NCBI RefSeq assembly: GCF_003143935.1
Contig: NZ_QFRX01000001.1
Span: 1,374,071 to 1,438,070 of the forward strand
Reading direction: 5' to 3'
DNA length: 64,000 nucleotides
Origin: Streptomyces sp. Act143
Lineage (GTDB): Bacteria > Actinomycetota > Actinomycetes > Streptomycetales > Streptomycetaceae
The position numbers and the translations under genes were made by a program. Shown here piece after piece: positions 26,511 to 35,538 of the stretch. Every line of letters starts with the position of its first letter. The stretch's first letter is position 1. The notes beneath the pieces were generated by a model. The model saw nothing but the letters and a program-made list of their open reading frames with translations. It searched no databases and was not told the DNA's origin.

Positions 26511-27701
26511 TCACCACGACACCGGCAGCCGCAGCGGACTGCGGGTCATCTGGCCCACCCGCCACTCGATGGTCTCGGGCGTGAACTCGGCCCGCAGCTC
26601 CGGGAAGCGGGCGGCGAGATGGTGCAGGGCGAGTTCGAGTTCCAGGCGGGCGAGCCAGGCACCGAGGCAGTGGTGGGGTCCGGCGCCGAAGGCGATGCCG
26701 GGCGAGGTGAGGGGCGCGGACAGGTCGGGCGGGCCGGACGGGAAGACGTCGGGGTCGCGGCCGGCGGAGTTGGTCTGCACGGCGACCACGCTCCCCGCGG
26801 GGATCGTCACCCCGCCGACCTCGGCATCGGCGACCGCGCGCCGGATCAGCCCGGGCAGCACCCGCCCCTCACTGAGCGGGACGGTGCGCAGCAACTGCTC
26901 GGCCGCCGTCACCGCCGCTTCCTCGTCGCGGGCGAGCAGCGGCCAGCCGTCGTGCCCGTCGGTGAGAAGGTAGACGACGGCGTTGCCGAGGGCGCTCATG
27001 GTGGTCTCGTGCCCGGCCACCACCAGTCCCATGGTCAGGGCGATCAACTGCTGTTCCCCGATGCCGAGTTCGTCGCCGGCTGCGACCAGTCCGCTGACCA
27101 GGTCGTCGCCCGGCTCCGTGCGCCGCTGGGCGATCAGCCCGGCGGCGAAGGCGCCGAACTCCGTCATCGCCGCCACCACCTCCTCGGCCGTGTGGGCGCC
27201 CCCGGACAGGGCGTGGTCGGCCCAGTGCCGGATGCGGTCGCGGTCCAGGTGGTCGAGTCCCATCAGCCGGCAGATCACGGAGACGGGCAACGGCCGGGTG
27301 AACCCCTCGATGATGTCGGCGGGTCGGGGCCGCTCGGCGAAGTCGTCGAGCAGCGAGGCCACCACGGACCCCACCCAGGGCCGCCAGCGGGCGATGGCCC
27401 GTGGTGTGAACGCCCGCTGCACGGTGCCGCGCAGCCGCTGGTGGGCGGGCCCGTCCTGGTTGAGCAGCCCGTCGGGGTCGTCGAGCAGATTCGGTACGAC
27501 GAGCAGCGGCGGGGCGTTCTCCGCGTGCAGCGACCGCCGGTCGAACCGCGGGTCCATGAGCACCTGCCGCACCTCGGCGTACCGGGTGACGAGCCACACC
27601 GGGGTACCGGTGGCGAGGGTGACGAGCCGGGGCGGCCCGGGCTCGGGAAGGCTGATGCGGTGCATGGGACGTAACGGCCGGGACGTGCTTTCTGCACTCA
27701 T
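26511..27701 (-). CDS. Cytochrome P450 with QxxR in place of ExxR
   Basis: This 396-residue soluble P450 has I-helix AGHETT (229-234) and heme loop FGAGPHHC with Cys345. The K-helix reads AEQLLR, so the position that should be the ExxR glutamate is Gln269 while Arg272 is kept. The codon is a clean CAG and the neighbouring frame is sound. It resembles CYP107-like actinobacterial P450s in overall layout. No ferredoxin or biosynthetic cluster is adjacent. It may be catalytically altered. The substrate is unknown. Confidence 0.9.
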   Translation of the reverse strand: MSAESTSRPLRPMHRISLPEPGPPRLVTLATGTPVWLVTRYAEVRQVLMDPRFDRRSLHAENAPPLLVVPNLLDDPDGLLNQDGPAHQRLRGTVQRAFTPRAIARWRPWVGSVVASLLDDFAERPRPADIIEGFTRPLPVSVICRLMGLDHLDRDRIRHWADHALSGGAHTAEEVVAAMTEFGAFAAGLIAQRRTEPGDDLVSGLVAAGDELGIGEQQLIALTMGLVVAGHETTMSALGNAVVYLLTDGHDGWPLLARDEEAAVTAAEQLLRTVPLSEGRVLPGLIRRAVADAEVGGVTIPAGSVVAVQTNSAGRDPDVFPSGPPDLSAPLTSPGIAFGAGPHHCLGAWLARLELELALHHLAARFPELRAEFTPETIEWRVGQMTRSPLRLPVSW

Positions 27702-27844
27702 CCGGTTCTCCAGAAGCGCCGTTCGGGACGGCCTTCCACGCTAGTGCGCCGCCGCTGCCTCCGTCAGGGGCGCCAATCGGCCAACGGCCCGGTCTGCCAA
27801 GGGCTTTGGGGGGCATTCGTTGAAGGAGGAAGGAGGGCCGTCGC

Positions 27845-28507
27845 ATGACGACTCCCATCAGGCGCATGTCCAAGCGCATGCCCGGCTGGGCGAAGTTCGT
27901 GAGCGCCGTCGTTCTGGTGCTCGTCGTGTTCTTCGCCGGAATCCGGCTGAGTCTGCTCCCGGGGCTCAAGGAGCTGTTCGGCACCGAGACCCATGACCGG
28001 TCGGGGCCCGCTCTGCTCCAGTCCATCCAGGACCTCAGCCGTTACGACGCCGCCTCCGGCAACTTCCAGGTCGTCGTGGACCTGGAGAAGGACGCCAAGT
28101 ACCTGCCCGACGCGATCCGCGGCACCCGCACCCTGTACGTCGGGGCGGGCACCGTCGACGCCTATGTCGACCTCGGCAAGGTGGGCGAGGACGACGTCAC
28201 GGTCAACGAGGACCGTACGTCCGCCACGCTGGTGCTGCCGCACGCCAGGCTGGGCAAGCCCGCCCTCGACGCCGACCGCTCCTACGCGGTGTCGAAGCAG
28301 CGGGGCCTCCTGGACCGCCTGGGCGACCTGTTCTCGGACAACCCCAACGGTGAGCAGGCCGTGCAGAAGCTCGCGGTCGAGCACATCGGTGACGCGGCGA
28401 AGGACAGCGCGCTGACCGGGCGTGCCGAGAAGAACACCACGGACATGCTCGAAGGTCTGCTGCGCTCCCTGGGCTTCGAGGAGGTGAGGGTCACGTACCA
28501 GGCCTGA
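27845..28507 (+). CDS. DUF4230 membrane-anchored protein
   Basis: The 220-residue protein has one N-terminal TM helix (VSAVVLVLVVFFAGIRLSLLPG), then an extracytoplasmic domain typical of DUF4230: LLQSIQDLSRYDAASGNFQVVVDLEKD and LVLPHARLGKPALD. A GAAGGAGGAAGGAGG box stands before the ATG. DUF4230 proteins are common in actinobacteria and firmicutes and have no established function. It converges on the Mrp-type operon. Confidence 0.88.
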   Translation: MTTPIRRMSKRMPGWAKFVSAVVLVLVVFFAGIRLSLLPGLKELFGTETHDRSGPALLQSIQDLSRYDAASGNFQVVVDLEKDAKYLPDAIRGTRTLYVGAGTVDAYVDLGKVGEDDVTVNEDRTSATLVLPHARLGKPALDADRSYAVSKQRGLLDRLGDLFSDNPNGEQAVQKLAVEHIGDAAKDSALTGRAEKNTTDMLEGLLRSLGFEEVRVTYQA

Positions 28508-28526
28508 CCACACCTGCGTGCCCGGT

Positions 28527-30281
28527 TCAGAAGGCCGAGATCCCGGGCAGGGCGAGCGCGCCGAGCAGCGTGGCGCCGACCAGCAGCCAGGCCACGTAGT
28601 CCCCGATGTGCCCGGACTGGAGCCGGCGCAGCGCCAGCGCCCGGTCCGGGGCGGCAAGCAGGTGCGGGCGGGTGACCGCCACACCGGCGAGGCCCGCCGC
28701 CAGCAGGGTCGAGGTGATCCCCAGCAGGACGCCCGGCAGGGTCCAGTGCACCGGGGGCACCACGAACCCGCCGGACCCGGCTTCGTTCACGGCGTGGGTG
28801 ACCACGTCGGCGAAGCCGGGCGCCACGCCCACCGCGAGCGATCCGGCGAGCAGCAGCGCGGGGACCGCGGTCATCGTGCCGGGAACCCGGCGCAGCCGCT
28901 GCCCGGTCTCGGGCTCCTCCCCGGAGCCGGTCGTCTCGTAGCCGCCGCCGTCCGACGGCCTGGGCCCGAGGCCGAGGAAGACGCGGGCGGCGACGCGCAG
29001 CACGGCACCGGCCGTGACGGCGACGTACAGCACGGTGAGGGGGCCGCCCGCGGCCTCCTCGGTGAGGGCCTTGCCGAGTGCCGTGCCGAAGGGCGGCAGT
29101 CCGGCGAGTCCGAGGGCGCCCAGGGTGAACAGCACGGCGACTCCGCGCAGGGGGCGGGCCCTGCCGTGCAGGGCGTGCTCGTCGACGCTGCCGTAGCGGT
29201 CGAGGAGGATGCCGGTGCAGGCGAACAGGGCGGCCTTCACTCCGGCGTGGCCGAGCAGGTAGAGGGCGATCCCGTCGTCCGCCTCGGGGGTGAGGAGGCC
29301 GATGCCGACGAGGAACAGGCCGGTGTGGGCGACGGTCGAACAGGCGAGCAGGCGTTTGATGTGGCGCTGGTACCAGCACATGACGGCGCCGACGGCGGCC
29401 GTGAGCACGCCGAGCACGACGAGCAGCCGTTGCAGGTCGCCGGCCGGGACGCCGCCGGGCCCGGCGAACACGGTGCCGTACACCCGCCAGACGCCGTAGG
29501 TGCCGAGTTCGACCATCACGCCGGACAGCAGCATGCACACCGGGGTGGGGGCGACGGCGTGGGCGTCGGGGAGCCAGAAGTGGAAGGGGACGGCGGCGGC
29601 CTTCACCAGCAGCCCGGTCAGGACGAGGACGAAGGCGCCGAGGACGAGCGCGTCGGGCGGCCCGTGCGCGTCCAGGCCCCGCCCGATCCGGGTCATCGCC
29701 AGCTCCCCGGTACGGGCGTAGAGCAGCCCGATGCCCATCAGCAAGGCGTACCCGGCGAGGGAGGTGACGACGGCGAAGGTGAGGGCACCCTGCACCGCCT
29801 TGGCCTCCTCCACCCGGTGGCCGGTGAGGGCGTAGGCGCACACGCTCATCAGCTCGAACCACACGAAGGCGTTGAACAGGTCGCCCGCGAGCGCGAATCC
29901 GCACATGCCCGCCTGAAAGAGCAGCATCAGCGCGGGGAAGGAACCCGCGTGCCTGCGGGGCGGTTCGTCGAAGTAGTGCCAGGAGTACGCGAGGGCGGCG
30001 AGGGTCAGCAGCGAGGCGAGCGCGGCCATGCCGAGCCCCGGCCCGTCGCCGACGAGGACGATGCCCACGCTCGCGCCGTTCACGGGAATCCAGCCGCCCA
30101 CCCACTCGACCATGGGCGGCGAGGAGTCGAGCAGCAGCACGAGGGCGAGGGCGGCCGTGCCCGCCGACACCGCGCAGCCGGTGGTCTCGGCGGCGACGCG
30201 GGGCAGCCGGCGGCCCCCGGCGACCAGCAGGGCGGCCCCGAGCAGGGGGACGGCGACGAGGAGCGGCAGCAGGTCGTTCAT
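28527..30281 (-). CDS. MrpD-like proton-conducting antiporter subunit
   Basis: The 584-residue polytopic membrane protein has about 14-16 hydrophobic segments and the NuoN/MrpD signatures [58 protein letters not shown] and [10 protein letters not shown]. These carry the conserved Glu and Lys of the proton path. It overlaps the MrpC gene by 1 bp of its start codon (ATGA). It is the only large antiporter subunit in this operon, since no NuoL-like MrpA N-terminal domain is encoded. Confidence 0.92.
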   Translation of the reverse strand: MNDLLPLLVAVPLLGAALLVAGGRRLPRVAAETTGCAVSAGTAALALVLLLDSSPPMVEWVGGWIPVNGASVGIVLVGDGPGLGMAALASLLTLAALAYSWHYFDEPPRRHAGSFPALMLLFQAGMCGFALAGDLFNAFVWFELMSVCAYALTGHRVEEAKAVQGALTFAVVTSLAGYALLMGIGLLYARTGELAMTRIGRGLDAHGPPDALVLGAFVLVLTGLLVKAAAVPFHFWLPDAHAVAPTPVCMLLSGVMVELGTYGVWRVYGTVFAGPGGVPAGDLQRLLVVLGVLTAAVGAVMCWYQRHIKRLLACSTVAHTGLFLVGIGLLTPEADDGIALYLLGHAGVKAALFACTGILLDRYGSVDEHALHGRARPLRGVAVLFTLGALGLAGLPPFGTALGKALTEEAAGGPLTVLYVAVTAGAVLRVAARVFLGLGPRPSDGGGYETTGSGEEPETGQRLRRVPGTMTAVPALLLAGSLAVGVAPGFADVVTHAVNEAGSGGFVVPPVHWTLPGVLLGITSTLLAAGLAGVAVTRPHLLAAPDRALALRRLQSGHIGDYVAWLLVGATLLGALALPGISAF

Positions 30282-30628
30282 CAGCCGCGCAGCTCCGAGA
30301 GTTCGTCGGGGTCGAGCGTGCCGTGCCGCTTGGAGACCTGGACGACGAGCGCGAGCAGCAGGGCGGTGACGGTGGCGCCGACCACGACGTCGGTCAGGGT
30401 CAGCGCCTGCACGACGGGGTCGACGACCGGCCGGGAGCCGGGTTTCACGTCGGAGAACACGGGCGCGGTCGCGTCGTCGCGGTAGCCGACGGCCAGCAGC
30501 AGGACGTATGTGGCGGCCTGGCACACGGACAGACAGCCGACGGCGTGGATCAGATTGCGGCTGGTGGCGAGGCCGTAGCAGCCGGCCAGGAAGATCCACG
30601 CGGCGACGAGGTACGGCAGGACGCCCAT
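30281..30628 (-). CDS. MrpC/NuoK-like antiporter subunit
   Basis: The 115-residue membrane protein has three TM segments. [28 protein letters not shown] and [29 protein letters not shown] match MrpC/NuoK, including the Glu/Asp-bearing DPxxQALxLTDVVV segment. It starts at an ATG overlapping the MrpB-type stop and ends overlapping the MrpD-like start, so translation is coupled throughout. Confidence 0.9.
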   Translation of the reverse strand: MGVLPYLVAAWIFLAGCYGLATSRNLIHAVGCLSVCQAATYVLLLAVGYRDDATAPVFSDVKPGSRPVVDPVVQALTLTDVVVGATVTALLLALVVQVSKRHGTLDPDELSELRG

Positions 30629-31368
30629 CAGGTGCCCGCTCCCTTCTCGATCTCGACGGCCTGGTCCAGGAAGCGGGCGAGCAGCACCACCACCGCGCAG
30701 GCGACCTCCATGCCGACGGCCGCGTTCAGCAGCGGGACGGTGCCGCCGGAGGAGAGCGTGTCGAACGTGCCGTACGGCAGGAGCGTGTCGGCCAGGAAGG
30801 CGGTGCCGCCGATGAGGCCCGCGAGGCCGGTGACGAGGTAGGCGCAGACGGCGAGCGCGTCGCCGACCTCGTACAGGCCGACCGGGCGGATGCGTTCCAG
30901 GGCGCGGTAGTCGGCGCCCAGGTAGAGCAGGTGCAGGGAGGTCGCGGCGACGACGCCGCCCTGGAAGCCGCCGCCGGGGCTGAGCTGGCCGTGGGCGACG
31001 ACGTAGAGGCCGGTGAGCAGGGCGACGGGCAGCGCGACGAGGGCGTAGCGGCGGACCGGGAGGGCCACCGGCTCGGGCTCGGGGCGGGCGCGGTGTTCGT
31101 CGCGGGTCTGGCGCAGCAGGACCACACAGCCGAGGACGGCCGCGAAGAGGATGGTCATCTCGCCGAGGGTGTCGAAGGCCCGCTGGTCGAAGTTGACGGA
31201 GGCGACCGTGTTGGCGGTGTGCCGGGCGAGGGACTCCCGCACGGCGCGGTCGCCGTACGGGTGCCGGTCGCCGCCGAAGGCCGGCAGGTCGAGACAGGCG
31301 GCCACGAGGAGGGCGGCGAGGCCGCCACCGCCGACGGCCACGAGCCACAGCCGAAGGCGCCGGCTCAC
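30628..31368 (-). CDS. MbhE-MrpB fusion antiporter subunit
   Basis: The 246-residue protein joins an MbhE-like N-terminal part to an MnhB/MrpB domain. The first part has [22 protein letters not shown], as at the end of MrpA; the second has [23 protein letters not shown]. There are about six TM segments. The MbhE part normally belongs to MrpA, so here the MrpA C-terminal region is split off and fused to MrpB. Confidence 0.88.
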   Translation of the reverse strand: MSRRLRLWLVAVGGGGLAALLVAACLDLPAFGGDRHPYGDRAVRESLARHTANTVASVNFDQRAFDTLGEMTILFAAVLGCVVLLRQTRDEHRARPEPEPVALPVRRYALVALPVALLTGLYVVAHGQLSPGGGFQGGVVAATSLHLLYLGADYRALERIRPVGLYEVGDALAVCAYLVTGLAGLIGGTAFLADTLLPYGTFDTLSSGGTVPLLNAAVGMEVACAVVVLLARFLDQAVEIEKGAGT

Positions 31369-31625
31369 TCCTGGCGTCCCTTGTCCTGGGCCCGCCGTCT
31401 GACCTTGCGGACCGTGAGCAGCAGCAACAGCGGTGTGAGGGCGGAGCCCACGGCGAGTTGAGACAGCCCCACGTCCGGCGCCTGGAGCACGGTGAACAGC
31501 ACGGCGAGGACGACGCCGAGGACGGCCAGGACGAGGGCCTGGCGCACCGGGTCGCGGACCACGACGGCCGTGGTGGCGGTGGCGGCGACCAGCAGCAGGA
31601 CGACGACGATCACGGTGTCAGCCAC
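31365..31625 (-). CDS. MbhD-like (DUF4040) antiporter subunit
   Basis: The 86-residue protein has three TM segments and the MbhD/DUF4040 signature VVRDPVRQALVLAVLGVVLAVLFTVLQAPDVGLSQLAVGSALTP. In canonical Mrp systems this domain lies in the MrpA C-terminal region. It overlaps its neighbours by 4 bp and 8 bp. Confidence 0.88.
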   Translation of the reverse strand: MADTVIVVVLLLVAATATTAVVVRDPVRQALVLAVLGVVLAVLFTVLQAPDVGLSQLAVGSALTPLLLLLTVRKVRRRAQDKGRQE

Positions 31626-32070
31626 GGCCGGCCCCGCGGAATCCGCCGGACAGGGCGCGGGAGGCGACGACGTTGCCGCCGATCAGCAGCACCCCGGTCA
31701 CCAGGAGCTTCACCAGGGCGCGGCTCGGCCCGGTGGCCACGCACACGGCACCCACGACGAGGGCGCCGAACCCGGCGGCGGCCCAGGTCACGGCCCAGGC
31801 GCGGGGCGGGTCGTCGGCCAGCTCGGCGGCGAGCAGCCGGGCGAAGACGAGGGTGCCGACCGGGCCGAGCAGCGCGAGCACCAGGGCGAGATCGACGTAC
31901 GACGGTCGGGTGCAGCCCTGCGCCAGCAGCAGGAGGGCCGGGCAGGCCAGCGCGGTCGACATGTTCTGGGCCACCACCCGGCGGCGCAGCGGACCGGTGG
32001 CGACGCCCCACAGGGCGGTGCCGAGGCCGGCGCCGAGCGTGCCGGTCGCGGCGAGGATCCAGCCGTTCAC
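31618..32070 (-). CDS. MrpF-like (possibly MrpF-MrpG fused) antiporter subunit
   Basis: The 150-residue protein starts with GTG overlapping the MrpE-like stop. Its first half (RRRVVAQNMSTALACPALLLLAQG, SYVDLALVLALLGPVGTLVFAR) is a clear MnhF/MrpF module. The second half has two more TM segments (ALVVGAVCVATG..., VKLLVTGVLLIGGNVVASRAL) that sit where MrpG would be encoded, but the MrpG signature is weak. Which is correct needs alignment. Confidence 0.8.
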   Translation of the reverse strand: MNGWILAATGTLGAGLGTALWGVATGPLRRRVVAQNMSTALACPALLLLAQGCTRPSYVDLALVLALLGPVGTLVFARLLAAELADDPPRAWAVTWAAAGFGALVVGAVCVATGPSRALVKLLVTGVLLIGGNVVASRALSGGFRGAGRG

Positions 32071-32249
32071 CGTGCGCTCACCACCCTCCGGGCGGCGGTG
32101 GCCGCGAGGGCCGCCACGCCCGCGGCGCTCGCGCCGACCACGAGCTCCAGGGTGTCCACCGTGCTGACGAGGACCAGCCACAGGGCGGCGAGCGCGCACC
32201 ACCAGGCCAGGGTCTCGGCCGCGATGAGGAGGGTCGTCCGCCGGTTCAT
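32067..32249 (-). CDS. Short MrpE-like antiporter subunit
   Basis: Starting at MNRRTTLL, with a GAGGAGG box, gives only 60 residues with two TM segments. MrpE proteins are usually about 160 residues, so this is at most the N-terminal membrane part. It is first in the operon and couples to the MrpF-like gene by a 4-bp overlap. The assignment rests mainly on position and the WLVLVSTVDTLELVVGASAAG segment. Confidence 0.65.
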   Translation of the reverse strand: MNRRTTLLIAAETLAWWCALAALWLVLVSTVDTLELVVGASAAGVAALAATAARRVVSAR

Positions 32250-32468
32250 GCGCCACCTCCTCACCACTTGCCGGACACGGCTTTCGCGCCATCCAAACAC
32301 CGGCCCGGGGACGGGTGGTGGCGGCGCGCGCGGGTCTCAGCCCGGAGTGCCCCGCCCGTACGAAGGGAAACCGCGGGCCCCCGCGGCCGGACCGGGCGGC
32401 GCCGCATTCTCGGCGGGTTCGCGGGTAATCGCCTTACGACGCAGGGAAGTTGAAGACTGGAGGACCGC

Positions 32469-33026
32469 ATGGCCCGTGCCGCCTTACGTCCGCGTTCCGC
32501 GTTCCGCCTGCGCACCACCAGGCCCGGCAAGGCCGACAGGGCCGGGCCCGACCGGGTCGAGCCCACCCCGGAGCGGCGGCGCGGTCCCCTCGCCGTCCTC
32601 CGCCGGCTGGTGGCGATGATGGCCGCGTTCGCCTTCATGGTGGCGTTCGCGGTCGTGCTGGCCCGGCTGACCCTGGAGCCGTCGCCCGCGTCGGAGGCGC
32701 TGACGCACACCAATCTGCACCCGGGCCGCTCCCTGCGGGCCTACCTCGACCAGCCGGAGCTGCGGGACGCCGTCAAACAGATCGGCGGCAACCTGCTGCT
32801 GGGGGTGCCCTTCGGCGTGCTGGTCCCGGTGCTCGCGCCGCGGACCCGTGGGGTGCTGCGCGTGCTGCTGCTGACGGCCGTCGTCATGCTGCTGGTGGAG
32901 TTCGCGCAGGGCGCGCTGATCACGGGGCGGGCCTTCGACATCGACGACGTCATCCTCAACACCACGGGGGCGCTGATCGGTTATCTGCTGCTGGGGCGGC
33001 GGTTGAGCCGGGCGGTGCACCGCTGA
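32469..33026 (+). CDS. VanZ-like membrane protein
   Basis: The 185-residue protein has a basic N-terminal tail and four to five TM segments. The VanZ-like signature is present: NLLLGVPFGVLVPVLAPR, VEFAQGALITGRAFDIDDVILNTTGALIGYLLL. VanZ gives low-level teicoplanin resistance in enterococci, but most actinobacterial homologues are uncharacterised. No van genes are nearby. It is divergent from the Mrp operon and a GGAGGA box precedes the ATG. Confidence 0.88.
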   Translation: MARAALRPRSAFRLRTTRPGKADRAGPDRVEPTPERRRGPLAVLRRLVAMMAAFAFMVAFAVVLARLTLEPSPASEALTHTNLHPGRSLRAYLDQPELRDAVKQIGGNLLLGVPFGVLVPVLAPRTRGVLRVLLLTAVVMLLVEFAQGALITGRAFDIDDVILNTTGALIGYLLLGRRLSRAVHR

Positions 33027-33029
33027 GGG

Positions 33030-33803
33030 TCAGCGTGCCGACAGCTGGACGACGGCCACGGTGCCGATCACCACGATGAGCGTGCGCAGGACCGCCGGGC
33101 GCAACCGGCGGCCCGCCGCGGCACCGATCCGACCGCCGGCCGCGGAACCGACCGCGAGCAGCGCGACGGCCGTCCAGTCGAAGTCGGCGGCGAAGAGGAA
33201 GAAGAGCGCGGCGACGGTGTTCACGAGGGCGACGAGGACGTTCTTGACGGCGTTGAGGCGTTGCAGGCCGTCGTCGAGGCGCAGGCCCATGAGGGAGACG
33301 TAGACGATCCCCTGGGCGGCGGAGAAGTAGCCGCCGTAGACGCTCGCGAGCGCCAGTCCGACGAGCAGGGACGGGCCGCCGTCGGCACGGGCGGAGGCCC
33401 GGCCGGTGCGGGCGCGGCGGTCGCGCAGCCGTCGGCCGATCAGGGGCTGGAGGGCGACCAGCACGAGCGCGAGCCCCACCAGGACGGGGACGATCGTCTC
33501 GAACGCCGCCGCGGGCAGGACCAGCAGCAGCGTGGCCCCTGTCAGGCCGCCGAGCACGGCACCGGCGCTCCACTTGAGGACGCGTCCGCGCTGTCCCGCG
33601 AGTTCCCTGCGGTACCCGACGGCGGCGCTGACCGAGCCGGGGACCAGGCCGAGGGCGTTGGACACGGTCGCGGTGACCGGGGAGAGGCCGGTCGCGAGCA
33701 GCACCGGGAAGCTGATCAGCGTGCCCGAGCCGACGGCGGCGTTGACGGCACCGGCGCCGACGCCCGCGGCGAGGACGGCGAGTATCTCTGGAAGGCCTTC
33801 CAT
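33030..33803 (-). CDS. TauE/SafE (DUF81) family anion permease
   Basis: The 257-residue inner-membrane protein has about eight TM segments and the two TauE/SafE repeats, each with a glycine/asparagine-rich helix (VGAGAVNAAVGSGTLISFPVLL and VYGGYFSAAQGIVYVSLMGL). Members export or import sulfite, sulfoacetate and related anions. I take ATG 33803. Sequence further upstream in this frame overlaps an AT-rich promoter and is not coding. The substrate is unknown. Confidence 0.9.
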   Translation of the reverse strand: MEGLPEILAVLAAGVGAGAVNAAVGSGTLISFPVLLATGLSPVTATVSNALGLVPGSVSAAVGYRRELAGQRGRVLKWSAGAVLGGLTGATLLLVLPAAAFETIVPVLVGLALVLVALQPLIGRRLRDRRARTGRASARADGGPSLLVGLALASVYGGYFSAAQGIVYVSLMGLRLDDGLQRLNAVKNVLVALVNTVAALFFLFAADFDWTAVALLAVGSAAGGRIGAAAGRRLRPAVLRTLIVVIGTVAVVQLSAR

Positions 33804-33878
33804 GCGGGCGATCTTAGGAACCGGATGCTTCGGCGGTGACCGAAGCGTCTGCGCGCACGAAACCGGCACGCCCGACTC

Positions 33879-33925
33879 CTGGTCTGCACCAGGGTATTGA
33901 CGGCTCCTTATCTCACTTCTTAAAT
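33879..33925 (+). promoter_or_regulatory. Putative promoter and operator of the GH16 glucanase gene
   Basis: TTGACG (33897-33902) and TTAAAT (33920-33925) are 17 bp apart, a good sigma-70-type promoter. Just upstream the dyad CTGGTCTGCACCAG (33879-33892) is a likely operator, as expected for a secreted glycanase under substrate control. Confidence 0.6.
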
Positions 33926-33990
33926 CAAGAGGCGACGCCTTCACCCCCCACCTCAGTCGGCGCATCAGCCGCCGTACGGAAGGGAGAGCC

Positions 33991-35220
33991 GTGGCACCCC
34001 CACGCCTGCTCCGGAAGTGCCTGTTCGCCGCCCTGTCCGCCGTCCTCGTGGCCTCCGCCGCGACCGGCTCCGCGCAAGCGGAGCAACCCGCCGCGGCCGC
34101 CGCGGCCGTGGCCTTCTCCGACACCTTCGACGGTCCCGCCGGGGCCTCCGTGGACACCTCCAAGTGGCAGATCGAGACCGGCGACAACGTCAACAACCAC
34201 GAACGGCAGTACTACACGGCGGGCACCCGGAACGCGGCGCTGGACGGCCAGGGCCACCTGGTCATCACGGCCCGCCGCGAGAACCCCGCCGACTACCAGT
34301 GCTGGTACGGCACCTGCCAGTACACCTCGGCGCGCCTGAACACCTCGGGGAAGTTCACCGCGCAGTACGGGCACGTCGAGGCGCGGATGAAGATCCCGCG
34401 CGGACAGGGCATGTGGCCTGCGTTCTGGATGCTCGGCACGCCCGTGAACTGGCCGGACTCGGGCGAGATCGACGTCATGGAGAACGTCGGCTTCGAGCCC
34501 GCCACCGTGCACGGCACGATCCACGGCCCCGGCTACTCCGGCTCGGGCGGCATCGGCGCGGCCTACACCCTGCCGGGCGGCCAGGCCTTCGCGGACGCCT
34601 TCCACACCTTCGCCGTCGACTGGGCGCCGGACTCGATCACCTGGTCCGTGGACGGGAACGTCTACCAGCGGCGCACCCCGGCCGACCTGGGTGGGCGCAC
34701 CTGGGTGTTCAACAAGCCGTTCTTCCTGATCCTGAACCTCGCGGTCGGCGGCTACTGGCCCGGCGACCCCGACGGTTCCACCGTCTTCCCGCAGCAACTG
34801 GTGGTGGACCACGTCTCGGTGACGACCGGCGACACGGCCGCCGGCGTCGCGATCAAGGGGCTCGCCGGCAAGTGCGTCGACGTCGCCGGGGCGAACCCCG
34901 CGAACGGCACCCCCGTACAGCTCTACGACTGCAACGGCACCGCCGCCCAGCAGTGGACCGTGGGCACCGACGGCACCCTCCGCGCGCTCGGCAAGTGCCT
35001 GGACGTGACCGGCGGCAGCACCGCGGACGGCACGGCGGTGCAGCTCTACGACTGCAACGGCACCGGCGCCCAGCGATGGACCGTCACCGCCGCGCACGAC
35101 ATCGTCAACCCGCAGGCCGACAAGTGCCTGGACGTGACCGGCAACAGCTCGGCCAACGGCACCCGGCTGCAGATCTGGACCTGCACGGGCGGCGCCAACC
35201 AGAAGTGGACCGTCGGCTGA
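33991..35220 (+). CDS. Secreted GH16 endo-beta-1,3-glucanase with C-terminal CBM13 (ricin-type) domain
   Basis: The 409-residue exported enzyme starts with GTG and has a signal peptide cleaved near AQA-EQ (30/31). The GH16 laminarinase domain (about 42-280) has the catalytic GEIDVMEN motif (Glu159, Asp161, Glu164) and substrate-site residues in QGMWPAFWML. A beta-trefoil CBM13 (about 287-409) follows with three repeats, each with GKCVDV/KCLDV and QLYDCNGT...QQWTV-type QxW motifs. It would degrade fungal or algal beta-1,3-glucan. It has its own promoter and no partner genes. Confidence 0.93.
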   Translation: MAPPRLLRKCLFAALSAVLVASAATGSAQAEQPAAAAAAVAFSDTFDGPAGASVDTSKWQIETGDNVNNHERQYYTAGTRNAALDGQGHLVITARRENPADYQCWYGTCQYTSARLNTSGKFTAQYGHVEARMKIPRGQGMWPAFWMLGTPVNWPDSGEIDVMENVGFEPATVHGTIHGPGYSGSGGIGAAYTLPGGQAFADAFHTFAVDWAPDSITWSVDGNVYQRRTPADLGGRTWVFNKPFFLILNLAVGGYWPGDPDGSTVFPQQLVVDHVSVTTGDTAAGVAIKGLAGKCVDVAGANPANGTPVQLYDCNGTAAQQWTVGTDGTLRALGKCLDVTGGSTADGTAVQLYDCNGTGAQRWTVTAAHDIVNPQADKCLDVTGNSSANGTRLQIWTCTGGANQKWTVG

Positions 35221-35236
35221 GCCCTGCGGCCCGTCC

Positions 35237-35473
35237 CTAGTGCAGCTTCCAGGTGAACTTGTCGCCGCCCACCCAGCGCACCACGTCCGGGTCGTCCAGG
35301 TCGTGGACCGTGATGCCGAACGCGGCGGCGGCCTCCAGGACGTCGGTGACGGTCTTCGCCTCACCGACCACTTCTCCGTCGATCTCCACGATGCGGAACG
35401 GCGGCGTACCGGGCTGGACGCCGAGCACCAGGATCCGCGGGTGGGAGATGTGCGGACTCGCGACTTCGGTCAT
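35237..35473 (-). CDS. Conserved hypothetical small protein
   Basis: From ATG 35473 the protein has 78 residues: a short strand-turn-strand start (RILVLGVQPG...FRIVEIDGEVVGEA) followed by a helix and ITVHDLDDPDVVRWVGGDKFTWKLH. The pattern of Streptomyces codon bias and the intact frame support a real gene. I recognise no domain. It is divergent from the PHP-domain gene, with 65 bp between the starts. Confidence 0.65.
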   Translation of the reverse strand: MTEVASPHISHPRILVLGVQPGTPPFRIVEIDGEVVGEAKTVTDVLEAAAAFGITVHDLDDPDVVRWVGGDKFTWKLH

Positions 35474-35538
35474 GCAATAGAGCGTAGAACGCATTTCGGA
35501 CGGGGGAACCCTGGAAGGGACGCCGCGGAGGTGGTGGC

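Noticed and set aside
28527..32249. Complex I (nuo) fragment
   Set aside because: MrpB, MbhD, MbhE and MrpF modules accompany the NuoN/K-like subunits and there are no quinone or Fe-S subunits, so an Mrp-type antiporter fits.
34860..35215. Tandem repeat in the glucanase gene
   Set aside because: These are the three normal sub-repeats of a CBM13 beta-trefoil, not a DNA-level satellite.
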